From Chryseobacterium pennae (GTDB lineage: Bacteria; Bacteroidota; Bacteroidia; Flavobacteriales; Weeksellaceae): a DNA stretch of 64,000 nucleotides. The DNA lies in assembly GCF_003385515.1 (NCBI RefSeq), contig NZ_QNVT01000004.1, positions 62,001 through 126,000 of the forward strand, given 5' to 3'. This document shows positions 24,866-34,376 of this stretch, one piece after another (position 1 is the stretch's first letter; each line of letters opens with the position of its first letter). The notes under the pieces are model-generated. The model was not told where the DNA came from, did no database searches, and was given only the letters and a program-made list of their open reading frames with translations. A program made the position numbers and the translations under genes.

Positions 24866-25978
24866 CTAATCCATCTCCTTCAAAGTAATATTCTTTGAAA
24901 TCTTGTAGCTTTTCTTCTTTTTGTTCGGTTTTTCCTCCTCTCCGAGTAACCTTCCCCATGGTTTTAGGTCATCCACTCTTTCGCAGATGATTTTAATAAT
25001 TGCAATAGCCGGGATACACAGAAACATTCCGGCAATTCCCCAAAGATGTTCCCCTAAAAGAATCCCTATAAAAGAAAATAAAGCATTGATCTTTACTTTT
25101 GAACCTACTACAAACGGTAAAACAATATTTCCGTCCACTGCATGCACTGCAATATATCCCATGGCTACGTAAATGCAGGTAGACGGAGTAGAAGTGGCAA
25201 ATGCTATAAAGCAGGAAATTAAAAGGGAAATGAAAATTCCCAAATAAGGGATAACATTTAACAAACCGGTCAGAACAGCTAAAAGGATTGCATATTTTAC
25301 TCCTAAAACGGTAAGAACAATAGAGGTAAGGACAGATACAATGATAACCTGAAGAAAAAGCCCGAAAATATACTTTTTGGTCATTACCCGGATCTCATTT
25401 ACCGCTTCCTGAACACTTGCTTTATGTCTTTCACTGAAAACGGTAACAATAAAATTATTTAAAAGCCTTCTGTAATTTAAAATAAAGATAAAAAACAGGG
25501 TAAAGAATATAATAAATCCAAATCCCGTTGAAAAGATTCCAAAAGTAAAACCTAGGATCGCTCCCGAAGAAGATAAAAGCTTATTCAGTCCCTGATTGAA
25601 ATAATCTACCTGTTCATCCACTTTTACGTTGAATGTTTTTGAGATCCAATGCTGTAAATTATTAAAAACGGTGGTAAATTGTTCTCTTAGATGCGGAAGA
25701 TCCTTGCTGAAATCAGACAATTGATTGGTGAAGAAATAGATGATTCCAGCCAAAATCATCAGCATAATGAAAACTGATGTCATGGTTGATATAGATCTTG
25801 GTAGCCTTAGTTTTCTTTCCATGAAAGTAGCCGCCGGTAAAAATAGCATAGCCATCAGAAATGCCAGAAAAAAAGGTGCTAAAATAGTTTGTCCCAATGC
25901 TAAAAGATAACCAAGGCCAATGATGGAAATCACAACAAGGGTAAGCTTGACAAGGAAAGGAAGTCTAAGAAAGTTCAT
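24866..25978 (-). CDS. AI-2E family transporter
   Basis: A 370-residue inner-membrane protein with about eight hydrophobic segments, a soluble loop around residues 75-125, and the conserved AI-2E family region near IPYLGIFISLLISCFIAFAT and the VVGSKVKINALFSFIGILLGEHLWGIAGM segment. Members are annotated as autoinducer-2 exporters, but many act as sodium/proton antiporters or have unknown substrates. The C-terminal tail is lysine-rich. It is monocistronic. Confidence 0.85.
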   Translation of the reverse strand: MNFLRLPFLVKLTLVVISIIGLGYLLALGQTILAPFFLAFLMAMLFLPAATFMERKLRLPRSISTMTSVFIMLMILAGIIYFFTNQLSDFSKDLPHLREQFTTVFNNLQHWISKTFNVKVDEQVDYFNQGLNKLLSSSGAILGFTFGIFSTGFGFIIFFTLFFIFILNYRRLLNNFIVTVFSERHKASVQEAVNEIRVMTKKYIFGLFLQVIIVSVLTSIVLTVLGVKYAILLAVLTGLLNVIPYLGIFISLLISCFIAFATSTPSTCIYVAMGYIAVHAVDGNIVLPFVVGSKVKINALFSFIGILLGEHLWGIAGMFLCIPAIAIIKIICERVDDLKPWGRLLGEEEKPNKKKKSYKISKNITLKEMD

Positions 25979-26105
25979 AATCTAAAATCTGCAGTGTGGA
26001 ATAAAAATAAGAAAAACCCACCGAACTAAAGAACTTTTTATTCAAACAGTGTGGATTTTTCTTTCTGCGTATCAAATTTCATTCCCAAAATCTTTCTGTA
26101 AAAGC

Positions 26106-26138
26106 AGGAACACGCTCTGATTACCAGAACGTGTTCCT
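26106..26138 (-). terminator. Terminator of lon
   Basis: A 14-bp stem (26106-26119 with 26125-26138) has one G-T pair and a 5-base loop, and lies just downstream of the lon stop codon on the minus strand. Confidence 0.85.
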
Positions 26139-26163
26139 TATTGAGAAGTTGATATATTACTGT

Positions 26164-28569
26164 TTAATCTTCAATGGCGATGTCAATAACTTCTTCCATT
26201 CTGTTGACATAGTGTACTTTCAGATTCTTTAAATAATCTTTCTTGATTTCTTCTACATCTTTTCTGTTCGCTTCGCAAAGAATAACATCTTTTACCCCGG
26301 CTCTGGTTGCAGCAAGAAGCTTTTCCTTAATTCCGCCTACAGGAAGTACTTTTCCTCGTAAAGTAATCTCTCCTGTCATAGCCAAGTGAGGTTTTATCTT
26401 TTTGTTTTTAAAAGAAGAAACCATTGATGTCAGCATCGCAATACCGGCGGAAGGGCCATCCTTAGGAGTAGCTCCTTCAGGAACGTGAACGTGGATGTTT
26501 TTCTTATCCAGATCTTCCTGGGCAATTCCCAATTCATCATGTTTAGCCTTAATATATTCCAAAGCAATCGTTGCAGACTCTTTCATTACAGTTCCCAGAT
26601 TTCCGGTCATTGTTAAAGCTCCCTTTCCGTTGCTCAGAATACTTTCAATATATAAAATGTCACCTCCTACACTCGTCCAGGCCAATCCTGTTACTACACC
26701 AGGAACCCCGGTAATTTCAGATAAGCTTTTCGGTCTCGGTACACCTAAAATCTCATCTACTTTTTCCAGTGAAATCTTTGGATCATACTCTTTTACCAGA
26801 GCGGTCTGCAATGCTACCCATCTGGCAACAGAAGCAATTCTTTTTTCTAAAGTTCTTACACCGCTTTCAGAAGTATGTGCCTCAATAATATGTTTCAGTT
26901 CCGGATTTCCAAGTTTGAATGATTTGGTATCCAGACCGTTTTCTTCCTGCTGTTTCTTAATTAGGTGTCTTTTAGCGATCTCAATCTTTTCTTCCAGTGT
27001 ATATCCTGCAATCTGAATGATTTCTGTTCTGTCCAGAAGTGGTGTCTGAATCGTTGAAAGTGAGTTTGCTGTTGCGATAAACATTACTTTAGACAGGTCA
27101 TACCCCATTTCAAGGAAGTTGTCATAGAAAGATTTATTCTGTTCAGGATCAAGGACTTCTAACAATGCAGAGCTTGGGTCTCCGTGAAGTCCCTGTGCGA
27201 TTTTATCAATCTCATCCAGAACAATCACCGGATTAGAGGTTCCGGACTTTTTGATAGACTGAAGAATTCTCCCAGCCATGGCTCCGATATAGGTCTTTCT
27301 GTGTCCACGTATTTCACTTTCATCATGAAGACCACCTAAAGATAACCTTACATATTTTCTTCCTAAAGCATCAGCAATCGATTTACCTAAAGATGTTTTA
27401 CCTACTCCCGGAGGGCCTACCAATAAAAGGATAGGAGACTTCATGTTGTTTTTCAGCTTTAAAACAGCCATATGCTCCAGAATTCTTTTCTTAATATCTT
27501 CAAGCCCGAAATGTGCTTTATCCAATACTTTTTCGGCCTTAGCAATATCAAAAACATCTTTGGTATAAGTTTCCCACGGAAGATCTGTAAAGAAATCAAG
27601 ATAATTTCTCTGTACATTATAGTCCGGAGAATTAGGGTTCTGACGTTGTAATCTGCCTATTTCTTTCTGGAAATGATCTTCCACTTCCTGGTTCCACTTT
27701 TTTGTTCTTGCCTTAGCAATAAGATCTGCTATGTCACTTTCAGGTCCGCCTCCCAGCTCTTCCTGTATCGTTCTGATCTGTTGGTTCAGAAAATATTCTC
27801 TTTGTTGCTTGTCAAGATCTTTTGAAGTTTTCTGATGGATCTGATTTCTCAATTCCAGTTTTCTGAAATCCTCGTGCATCATTTCATAGCACTTGTTAGC
27901 TCTTTCCATCAGGCTTTTCTCCTCAAGTAGCTTTTGCTTTTCCAGGGATGGGAAACTTGCGTTGGTGCAGATGAAATTCAGCAGGTCATCATTATTATTG
28001 ATGTTTTTGATTGCAAAATTAGCAGCATTGGGAATATTCGGATCCAGCTCAATAATCTTTAAAGCCAGTTCTTTAACGTTTTCTAATAATGCTTCATATT
28101 CCTCCTGATTTTTAGGCTTGTTGTCCTTTAATTTTGTTATTTCAGCTTTAAAATAAGGTTGATTATCAATGATTTTCTTGATTTTAAATCTGTGGAACCC
28201 TTTCGTAATTGCCGTAATGTTGCCTTCAGGAAGTTTTATAATTTTAATAATCTTCGCTAATGTACCGGTTGTATAAATATCCTTTTCTGTGGGCTGTTCC
28301 AGATCTGAATTCCTCTGGCTTACAATTCCAATGAAATCTCCGTTTTTCTGTGCCTCCTCAAGAAGTTGTATCGATGTTTTTCTCCCAGCAGTAATAGGAA
28401 TTACCACATTAGGAAACATTACCATATTTCTTACAGGAAGTATCGGGAATATTTTCTGTTCGGAATTCTTTTCAGTCTCCCCAAAGTCGGAAAGATTGAT
28501 TTCTTCAGTAACAATATCGAAACCGTCGCTGATCATTTCTTCTAAACTTATATCTTCAAATTCTGTCAT
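26164..28569 (-). CDS. lon: ATP-dependent protease Lon
   Basis: An 801-residue protein of normal Lon length. The N-terminal substrate-binding domain runs from about 40 to 240 (FPILPVRNMVMFPNVVIPI). The AAA+ domain has Walker A GPPGVGKTS and Walker B VIVLDEIDKI. The C-terminal protease domain has the serine-lysine dyad S707 (in DGPSAGIAM) and K750 (in GGIKEKLLAA), 43 residues apart as in E. coli Lon. It degrades misfolded and regulatory proteins in the cytoplasm. It is monocistronic with its own terminator, divergent from the PpiD-like gene across a 260-base region. Confidence 0.97.
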   Translation of the reverse strand: MTEFEDISLEEMISDGFDIVTEEINLSDFGETEKNSEQKIFPILPVRNMVMFPNVVIPITAGRKTSIQLLEEAQKNGDFIGIVSQRNSDLEQPTEKDIYTTGTLAKIIKIIKLPEGNITAITKGFHRFKIKKIIDNQPYFKAEITKLKDNKPKNQEEYEALLENVKELALKIIELDPNIPNAANFAIKNINNNDDLLNFICTNASFPSLEKQKLLEEKSLMERANKCYEMMHEDFRKLELRNQIHQKTSKDLDKQQREYFLNQQIRTIQEELGGGPESDIADLIAKARTKKWNQEVEDHFQKEIGRLQRQNPNSPDYNVQRNYLDFFTDLPWETYTKDVFDIAKAEKVLDKAHFGLEDIKKRILEHMAVLKLKNNMKSPILLLVGPPGVGKTSLGKSIADALGRKYVRLSLGGLHDESEIRGHRKTYIGAMAGRILQSIKKSGTSNPVIVLDEIDKIAQGLHGDPSSALLEVLDPEQNKSFYDNFLEMGYDLSKVMFIATANSLSTIQTPLLDRTEIIQIAGYTLEEKIEIAKRHLIKKQQEENGLDTKSFKLGNPELKHIIEAHTSESGVRTLEKRIASVARWVALQTALVKEYDPKISLEKVDEILGVPRPKSLSEITGVPGVVTGLAWTSVGGDILYIESILSNGKGALTMTGNLGTVMKESATIALEYIKAKHDELGIAQEDLDKKNIHVHVPEGATPKDGPSAGIAMLTSMVSSFKNKKIKPHLAMTGEITLRGKVLPVGGIKEKLLAATRAGVKDVILCEANRKDVEEIKKDYLKNLKVHYVNRMEEVIDIAIED

Positions 28570-28829
28570 AATGGATCGAATGACAAATTGTCATTTTCGT
28601 TTTTAATCGTTAAATGGATTTTTTATAATATGCGCTGAAAACGTGTGGTATATTATAATGTACTAGAATGCACAATACTTATGCCATTTGTTTTTTGCTA
28701 AAAAATATGGTCAAAATTTCCTTTTTTAGATAATCTTTTGGATTTAAAATTAAAATAAAGAACTTCTGCTTCTCTAATTTCTTAAAAATGTGTATTTTCG
28801 CAAACTGATAAAAAACTATAATTTATAAA

Positions 28830-30983
28830 ATGGCAATTTTAGGACAGATTAGGAGTAAGCCTTGGCTTTTAATGGGAGTAATAGCCTTAGCGCTTTTGGC
28901 GTTCTTGGTGAACCCAGACAGTATCGATAAGGTTTTTGGTAAGAATCCTGACATTTTAGGAAAAGTAAATGGTGAGAAAATCACCCGCGAAGAGTTCAAT
29001 GATCAGCTTTTCGTGTTGCAGCAACAGGCTGAACAACAGGGTCGTCCAAAGAACGGTCTTGAAGAACAGGCTTGGCAGTTACTTGTTCAATCTAAACTTA
29101 TCAAGCAGCAGTTTGAGAAATTGGGCTTTGAAATGACTGATGATTATTTCTGGAATCAAATCCAGTATGATCAAATGTTCGCTCAAAATCAACAGTTCTT
29201 TGATGAGAAAGGGAACTTTAAAACTAAAGACCTTCAAAAACAAGTTGAAACAATACAGAACACTGACCCTCAGGGATATGCTCAATGGTTGAAAACCAGA
29301 AAATCAATTGAGTACAGACTGATGGCAAGACAGGTGTTTACCAATGTTTCAGCGGGTATTACTACCGGTAAGAAAGAAGCTGAAGAATTGATGAAAGAGA
29401 GAGATCAGCTTGCTGACATCGACTTTGTAAAGGTAGACTATGCAGCTTACCTTCAGAAAACAAAGATCAATGTTACTACTGAAGATCTTGCTAACTACAT
29501 CAAGCAGCACCCGGTATTGTTCAAAGCTGAGCCTAGCAGAAACTTAGGTGTTGTGTTTTTCCCTTCCAAACCAAGTGCAGCAGATGATGCAGCCGCTTTA
29601 AAGGAAATTACAAAACTATACTCAGGAGGTACAGATGCTAGTGGAGGTACAGAAAACTTCCAGAATACAAAGAATGACTCTATGTTTGTAATGGCAAACT
29701 CAGATTCACCTTTCAATCCTCAGTATGTAAAACCTACACAATTGCCTGCTACGATACAAGGTCAGATTGCAACAGCTGCGGTAGGACAGACTTTCGGACC
29801 ATATAAAGAACAAAATTTCTATGTAGTTTCTAAACTTGTAGGGAAGAAAACCTCAGATTCTACATTGTCAAGACATATTCTGATCGCTTTCAAAGGAAGC
29901 CCTGCAGGAGAAGGAGTAACAAGATCTAAAGAGCAGGCTAAGAAATTGGCAGACTCTATTGGAGCGATCGTAAAAGCAACACCAGCTAAATTTACAGAGT
30001 TCCTTAAGCTTTCTAATGATCCAAGCTCTGCTGCACAGGGAGGTAGCCTTGGTTGGACAACTCCGGAAACGCCTTTTGTTCCAGAATTCCTTACATATCT
30101 TGCAAACAATCCTAAAGGAGCAACAGGTGTTGTGGAAACTCAGTTTGGGTACCATATCATCAATATTGAAGATAAAAAGTCCGGATCAATGGGATATAAG
30201 GTGGCAAATCTTGTAAAAGAGATCAAACCTTCAGATGCTACAGAAGCTGAAACAGATAAAAACTCTAGAAAATTCATTCAGCAGGTACAAGGGAAATCTT
30301 TCAATGATTTTGTGAACATTGCTAAGAAAGGAAACTTCCAGTTTACTAATCCTAAGGCTGCGAAGAGATTCGAAGGACAGCTTCAGGGCTTAGGTACTGA
30401 AAAAGACGGTGATATTCTTACTTGGGCTTTTGATAAGAAAAGATCTAAAGGAGATACAGAATTGTTCAATGTAGACGGAACAGGAGACAAAATCGTAGTA
30501 TTCCTGAACGGAAAACAGGAAGCGGGTCTTGCCGATCCTGAATCTGTAAGAGACCAGATTGAAGTAATTGTTAAAAATAAACTGGCTGCAAAACAAATTT
30601 CTGATAAAATTGCGGCAGCAAAAGCATCAGGTTTAGATCAGATTGCTACTATGTTTGCTGCAACAAAACAATCGGCTCAGGTAAATATGCTGAATCCTTC
30701 AGTAGCTGGAGCTATGGAACCTAAAGTTGCCGGTGCTGCATTTGGTGTTGCAAAAGGTAAGCTTTCTAAACCAGTTGAAGGAGGAACAGGAGTTTATGTA
30801 CTGATTAAAAAATCAGAAACAGTAAACAAACAACCTGGTGATGTTAAGCAGTTCACTGAGTCTATTTCTCAGAGAAATGCAGGAATGTTCGGACAGGCTT
30901 GGTTGAAGAGTCTTCAGGATAACGCAGATATCCAGGACTACAGAATTGAGATCTGGGGTAAGCTGGGAAATCAGCAACAATAA
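28830..30983 (+). CDS. PpiD/SurA-like periplasmic peptidyl-prolyl isomerase
   Basis: A 717-residue protein anchored by one N-terminal helix (WLLMGVIALALLAFLVN), followed by the SurA-N/PpiD chaperone region starting KVNGEKITREEFNDQL, and a parvulin rotamase domain at about 350-450 (SRHILIAFKGSP, AQGGSLGW, GVVETQFGYHIINI). A second parvulin-like segment may follow near 600-700. It assists folding of outer-membrane and secreted proteins at the inner-membrane surface. It is divergent from lon, and the start is preceded by TATTTTCG, a common flavobacterial -7 variant. A strong terminator follows. Confidence 0.92.
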   Translation: MAILGQIRSKPWLLMGVIALALLAFLVNPDSIDKVFGKNPDILGKVNGEKITREEFNDQLFVLQQQAEQQGRPKNGLEEQAWQLLVQSKLIKQQFEKLGFEMTDDYFWNQIQYDQMFAQNQQFFDEKGNFKTKDLQKQVETIQNTDPQGYAQWLKTRKSIEYRLMARQVFTNVSAGITTGKKEAEELMKERDQLADIDFVKVDYAAYLQKTKINVTTEDLANYIKQHPVLFKAEPSRNLGVVFFPSKPSAADDAAALKEITKLYSGGTDASGGTENFQNTKNDSMFVMANSDSPFNPQYVKPTQLPATIQGQIATAAVGQTFGPYKEQNFYVVSKLVGKKTSDSTLSRHILIAFKGSPAGEGVTRSKEQAKKLADSIGAIVKATPAKFTEFLKLSNDPSSAAQGGSLGWTTPETPFVPEFLTYLANNPKGATGVVETQFGYHIINIEDKKSGSMGYKVANLVKEIKPSDATEAETDKNSRKFIQQVQGKSFNDFVNIAKKGNFQFTNPKAAKRFEGQLQGLGTEKDGDILTWAFDKKRSKGDTELFNVDGTGDKIVVFLNGKQEAGLADPESVRDQIEVIVKNKLAAKQISDKIAAAKASGLDQIATMFAATKQSAQVNMLNPSVAGAMEPKVAGAAFGVAKGKLSKPVEGGTGVYVLIKKSETVNKQPGDVKQFTESISQRNAGMFGQAWLKSLQDNADIQDYRIEIWGKLGNQQQ

Positions 30984-31004
30984 GAGATTCACATCTATCA
31001 ATAT

Positions 31005-31036
31005 AAAAGCGACAATTTTTTTGTCGCTTTTTTTTG
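31005..31036 (+). terminator. Terminator of the PpiD-like gene
   Basis: AAAAGCGACAA (31005-31015) pairs with TTGTCGCTTTT (31021-31031), then more T residues. Confidence 0.9.
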
Positions 31037-31111
31037 TATTTAACGCAGAATAATAAAGGAAAAGATTTATTTAAAATGTACTATATTTGCTTATTAGAAA
31101 AAAATTAGCAA

Positions 31112-32062
31112 GTGAAGTTCAGTAAAGAATTAAAAGCTGGTGTGATTGCACTTCTAGCTATCGTAGGCTTTGTGGTGTTGTTTCAATTTATGAAAGGGAA
31201 AAGCCTTTTTACTACCGACAATATATTTTATGCAAAATATGACAATGTAGAAGGTCTTGCACAGTCTTCGGCAGTGTCTATTAACGGTCTTAAAGTAGGA
31301 CAGGTTGATAAGATTATACCTCAGACAGCGAAAGACGGTAAGATCAGTTTTGTTGTAAAGATTACGGTTGATAATAAATTTGAATTTTCAAAAAACTCAA
31401 CACTGGAAATTTTTGAACCGGGATTAATGTCCGGTAAAGAAATGAGAGTAAACCTAATGTATGGCGGAGTTACAGCAAAAGATGGAGATACTCTGAAAGG
31501 AGCTTTCAAGCTGGGAACGCTGGGAAGTCTTTCTTCTCAGGTAGGTCCGGTGAAAGATCAATTGCAGGTGGTTCTCCACAGAGTAGATTCTCTAATGGCG
31601 AATGCCAATCTGCTTGTTGATGCACAAAACAGAGCTGAAGTAAAAGCTCTATTATCCAACCTTAACAAAACAGTAGGCGCATTACAAACAACTGCAGGAA
31701 ATGTAAATAATCTTGTAGGTCATAACGATCCAAAATTACAGAAAGTATTGGATGATGCCAGCCTTACTATGCAAAGTGGAAAGGTTACTCTGGATAAATA
31801 CGGAAATCTTGCACAAAGCATTGACACGAAGCAATTGAACACAACGATTGCCAACCTGGATGCTACTGTAGGAAAACTGAATCAGGTGATTGGCGGAATA
31901 GATAAAGGAGAGGGTAGCTTAGGTAAGCTGATGAAGGATGAACAGCTATACAATAATCTGAATTCAGCATCTTCTAATTTGAATTCTTTGATTGAAGATA
32001 TGAAAGCGAATCCTAAGAGATATATCAATTTCTCAGTTTTCGGTAAAAACAATAAAGACTAA
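31112..32062 (+). CDS. MCE/MlaD-family lipid transport protein
   Basis: A 316-residue protein beginning with GTG at 31112 (MKFSKELKAGVIALLAIVG). A TATATTTG -7 element at 31082-31089 leaves a leader of only about 16 bases, which supports this start. One N-terminal helix anchors it in the inner membrane. The MCE domain spans about 40-120 (YAKYDNVEGLAQSSAVSINGLKVGQV), and a helical C-terminal region contains repeated ANLDATVGKLN-type segments. MCE proteins form hexameric channels that move phospholipids between membranes with MlaE/MlaF, which are encoded separately at 11993-13554. It is followed 8 bases later by the Fe-S genes. Confidence 0.9.
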   Translation: MKFSKELKAGVIALLAIVGFVVLFQFMKGKSLFTTDNIFYAKYDNVEGLAQSSAVSINGLKVGQVDKIIPQTAKDGKISFVVKITVDNKFEFSKNSTLEIFEPGLMSGKEMRVNLMYGGVTAKDGDTLKGAFKLGTLGSLSSQVGPVKDQLQVVLHRVDSLMANANLLVDAQNRAEVKALLSNLNKTVGALQTTAGNVNNLVGHNDPKLQKVLDDASLTMQSGKVTLDKYGNLAQSIDTKQLNTTIANLDATVGKLNQVIGGIDKGEGSLGKLMKDEQLYNNLNSASSNLNSLIEDMKANPKRYINFSVFGKNNKD

Positions 32063-32070
32063 TACGCCTT

Positions 32071-33402
32071 ATGCAGTACATCGATAACATTATTTTCCTG
32101 ATTTTATTAGTGGCCGGATTTGGATTGTTTGCCAAAAGCCTGCTGAAGATCTATAGAAATATCAGACTTGGTCACGAAATCAATAGAAACGATAGAAAAT
32201 CTGAACGCTGGAGTACCATGGCTAGAGTAGCTATGGGACAGAGTAAGATGGTAAAACGCCCTGTAGCGGGGATTCTACACCTTTTCGTGTATGTTGGTTT
32301 TGTTATTATCAATATAGAACTTATTGAGATTATTGTTGATGGACTGTTTGGAACGCACCGTTTCCTAGCTTCAGTTTTCGGGAATGGATTCTATAGTTTC
32401 TTTACGGCGACATTAGAAATTCTGGCACTTCTTGTTGTAATTGGGGTAGTCGTGTTTTTCATCAGAAGAAACTTTTATGGTGTGAAGAGATTAACCATGA
32501 AAGAACTTTTCGGATGGCCAAAGCAGGATGCCAACTGGATTCTTATCATTGAGTTTGCCTTAATGATGGCCTTCTTTAAAATGAATGCCGCTGACTGGGT
32601 ACTACAACAGAGAGGTGTATTGGAAGAGCTTGGAAGCTTCCCGATCAGCTCAACGCTTCTGGGACCTGTTTTCAGTAATTTCGGTGACGGATTTTTACAT
32701 TTTACAGAAAAAGGGGCCTGGTGGTTCCACTTTGTAGGGATTCTTTTCTTCATGAATTATCTGTATTATTCAAAACATTTACACATTATTTTAGCTTTCC
32801 CAAGTACTTGGTATGCTAATCTTGATAAAAAAGGAAAATTCAATAACCTTGATTCAGTAACAAAGGAAATCAAATTGATGATGGATCCTAATGCTGACCC
32901 TTATGCTGCCCCGGCAGAAGGAGCTGAAGCTGATGTTCCTTCTAAATTTGGAGCTGAAGATATTTTTGACCTTAACCAGGTACAGTTACTGAACGCCTAT
33001 TCCTGTACAGAATGCGGACGCTGTACTTCGGTTTGTCCTGCTAATGTTACAGGTAAAAAACTGTCTCCGAGACTGATCCTGATGAAGACCAGAGACAGAT
33101 TGGAAGAAGTAGGAAAAAATATCGATAAAAACGGAAAATTTGTAGACGACGGCAAAAAGCTGTTGAATGACTATATCACTAAAGAGGAACTTTGGGCCTG
33201 TACCACATGTAATGCATGTACAGAAGCCTGTCCGGTATTATTGGATCCGCTTTCCATCATTTTTGAAATGAGGAGGTTCCTGGTAATGGAACAGTCTGCT
33301 GCTCCACAGGAACTGAATCTGATGATGACGAACGTTGAAAATAATGCTGCACCTTGGCAGTATAATCAGGCAGACCGTCTGAACTGGGCTTCAGAAAATT
33401 AA
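32071..33402 (+). CDS. Membrane-bound Fe-S oxidoreductase, HdrE/D-like
   Basis: A 443-residue protein. The N-terminal 250 residues contain about five membrane helices with several histidines (a NarI/HdrE-like cytochrome-type part), and the C-terminal part has two four-cysteine clusters, CTECGRCTSVCP near residue 312 and CTTCNACTEACP near 373. It resembles the electron-transfer subunit of heterodisulfide-reductase-like or glycolate/lactate oxidoreductase complexes. With the next gene, which has a CCG-type domain, it forms a split HdrDE-like unit. The electron donor and acceptor are unknown, probably quinone-linked. Confidence 0.85.
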   Translation: MQYIDNIIFLILLVAGFGLFAKSLLKIYRNIRLGHEINRNDRKSERWSTMARVAMGQSKMVKRPVAGILHLFVYVGFVIINIELIEIIVDGLFGTHRFLASVFGNGFYSFFTATLEILALLVVIGVVVFFIRRNFYGVKRLTMKELFGWPKQDANWILIIEFALMMAFFKMNAADWVLQQRGVLEELGSFPISSTLLGPVFSNFGDGFLHFTEKGAWWFHFVGILFFMNYLYYSKHLHIILAFPSTWYANLDKKGKFNNLDSVTKEIKLMMDPNADPYAAPAEGAEADVPSKFGAEDIFDLNQVQLLNAYSCTECGRCTSVCPANVTGKKLSPRLILMKTRDRLEEVGKNIDKNGKFVDDGKKLLNDYITKEELWACTTCNACTEACPVLLDPLSIIFEMRRFLVMEQSAAPQELNLMMTNVENNAAPWQYNQADRLNWASEN

Positions 33403-33410
33403 AAACTAAT

Positions 33411-33482
33411 CAATTTGAAAATTTGAAAATTGGTTAAAGCTAACTCATTTTCAAATTTCCAGATTCTCACATTTTCAAATTG
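33411..33482. repeat. Low-complexity inverted repeat between the Fe-S genes
   Basis: CAATTTGAAAAT (33411-33422) is perfectly inverted with ATTTTCAAATTG (33471-33482). An inner pair ATTTGAAAAT (33421-33430) with ATTTTCAAAT (33447-33456), and GTTA/TAAC near 33433-33444, extend the hairpin. The TTTGAAAAT units resemble dispersed flavobacterial intergenic repeats. Because it covers a possible TTG start at 33480, the next gene more likely begins at ATG 33489. Confidence 0.6.
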
Positions 33483-33488
33483 GAAGAA

Positions 33489-34274
33489 ATGGATTTCAAT
33501 ATAAAAACAATGGCAGAATATGCTGCCGAAGGAAAATCCCCGGAAGTTTTATTTTGGGTTGGATGTGCCGGAAGTTTTGATGACCGTGCCAAAAAAATTA
33601 CAAAAGCATTTTGCAAGATATTAAATAAAATAGGTGTTGAGTTTGCTGTTTTAGGACAGGAAGAAAGCTGCACCGGAGATCCTGCAAAAAGAGCCGGAAA
33701 CGAATTCGTTTTTCAGATGATGGCGCTTACCAATATTGAAGTATTGAATGCTTACGAGGTAAAAAAGATCGTAACAGCATGTCCACATTGCTTTAATACC
33801 CTTAAAAATGAATATCCTAGTCTTGGAGGGCATTTTGATGTAGTTCACCACACTCAGTTCCTTAAAACTTTAATGGAAGAAGGAAGGCTGAAGATTGAAG
33901 GCGGAGCATTCAAAGGAAAGAAAATCACATTCCATGATCCTTGTTACCTTGGACGTGCCAATGATGAATATGAAGCGCCAAGAATGCTTCTTGAGAAACT
34001 GGATGCTGAGCTTGTAGAAATGAAGCGTTGCAAAACAAACGGTCTTTGTTGTGGAGCAGGTGGAGCACAGATGTTTAAGGAGCCGGAAAAAGGAAATAAA
34101 GATATCAATATTGAAAGAACAGAAGAAGCTTTGTCTTTTGAGCCTAAAGTAATTGCTACAGGATGTCCATTCTGTAATACAATGATGACGGATGGTGTGA
34201 AGCATTTCAATAAAAATACAGAAGTTGCCGTAAAAGATATTGTGGAACTTCTTGCAGAGGCAGAGGATTTATAA
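33489..34274 (+). CDS. CCG-domain Fe-S protein, HdrD/LutA-like
   Basis: A 261-residue soluble protein starting at ATG 33489. It contains two cysteine-rich CCG-type domains. The first has ESCTGDPAKRAGN, where CTG stands in place of CCG, and ACPHCFNTL. The second has DPCYLGR, GLCCGAGGAQMF and ATGCPFCNTMM. Such domains bind noncubane or 4Fe-4S clusters in HdrB, HdrD, GlpC and LutA. It pairs with the membrane Fe-S subunit encoded upstream; together they probably oxidise an organic substrate or thiol and feed electrons to the quinone pool. Confidence 0.85.
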   Translation: MDFNIKTMAEYAAEGKSPEVLFWVGCAGSFDDRAKKITKAFCKILNKIGVEFAVLGQEESCTGDPAKRAGNEFVFQMMALTNIEVLNAYEVKKIVTACPHCFNTLKNEYPSLGGHFDVVHHTQFLKTLMEEGRLKIEGGAFKGKKITFHDPCYLGRANDEYEAPRMLLEKLDAELVEMKRCKTNGLCCGAGGAQMFKEPEKGNKDINIERTEEALSFEPKVIATGCPFCNTMMTDGVKHFNKNTEVAVKDIVELLAEAEDL

Positions 34275-34297
34275 GCTTACATTTAAAATATAAATGG

Positions 34298-34323
34298 AAA
34301 CTCAGGCTTTGGCCTGGGTTTTA
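34298..34323 (+). terminator. Terminator of the MCE/Fe-S operon
   Basis: AAACTCAGGC (34298-34307) pairs with GCCTGGGTTT (34312-34321), 10 bp with one G-T pair and T residues after. Confidence 0.8.
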
Positions 34324-34376
34324 TGCTTTATAAACTCAGGAATATTTCTTAATTTTATACTTTAAATTGAGCAGCA

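Noticed and set aside
25991..26053. CAGTGTGGA direct repeat between the AI-2E gene and lon
   Set aside because: Two 9-base copies only, in A/T-rich sequence; probably chance.
33480..33488. TTG start for the CCG-domain protein
   Set aside because: The TTG is part of the inverted repeat; the ATG at 33489 is close by and more likely.
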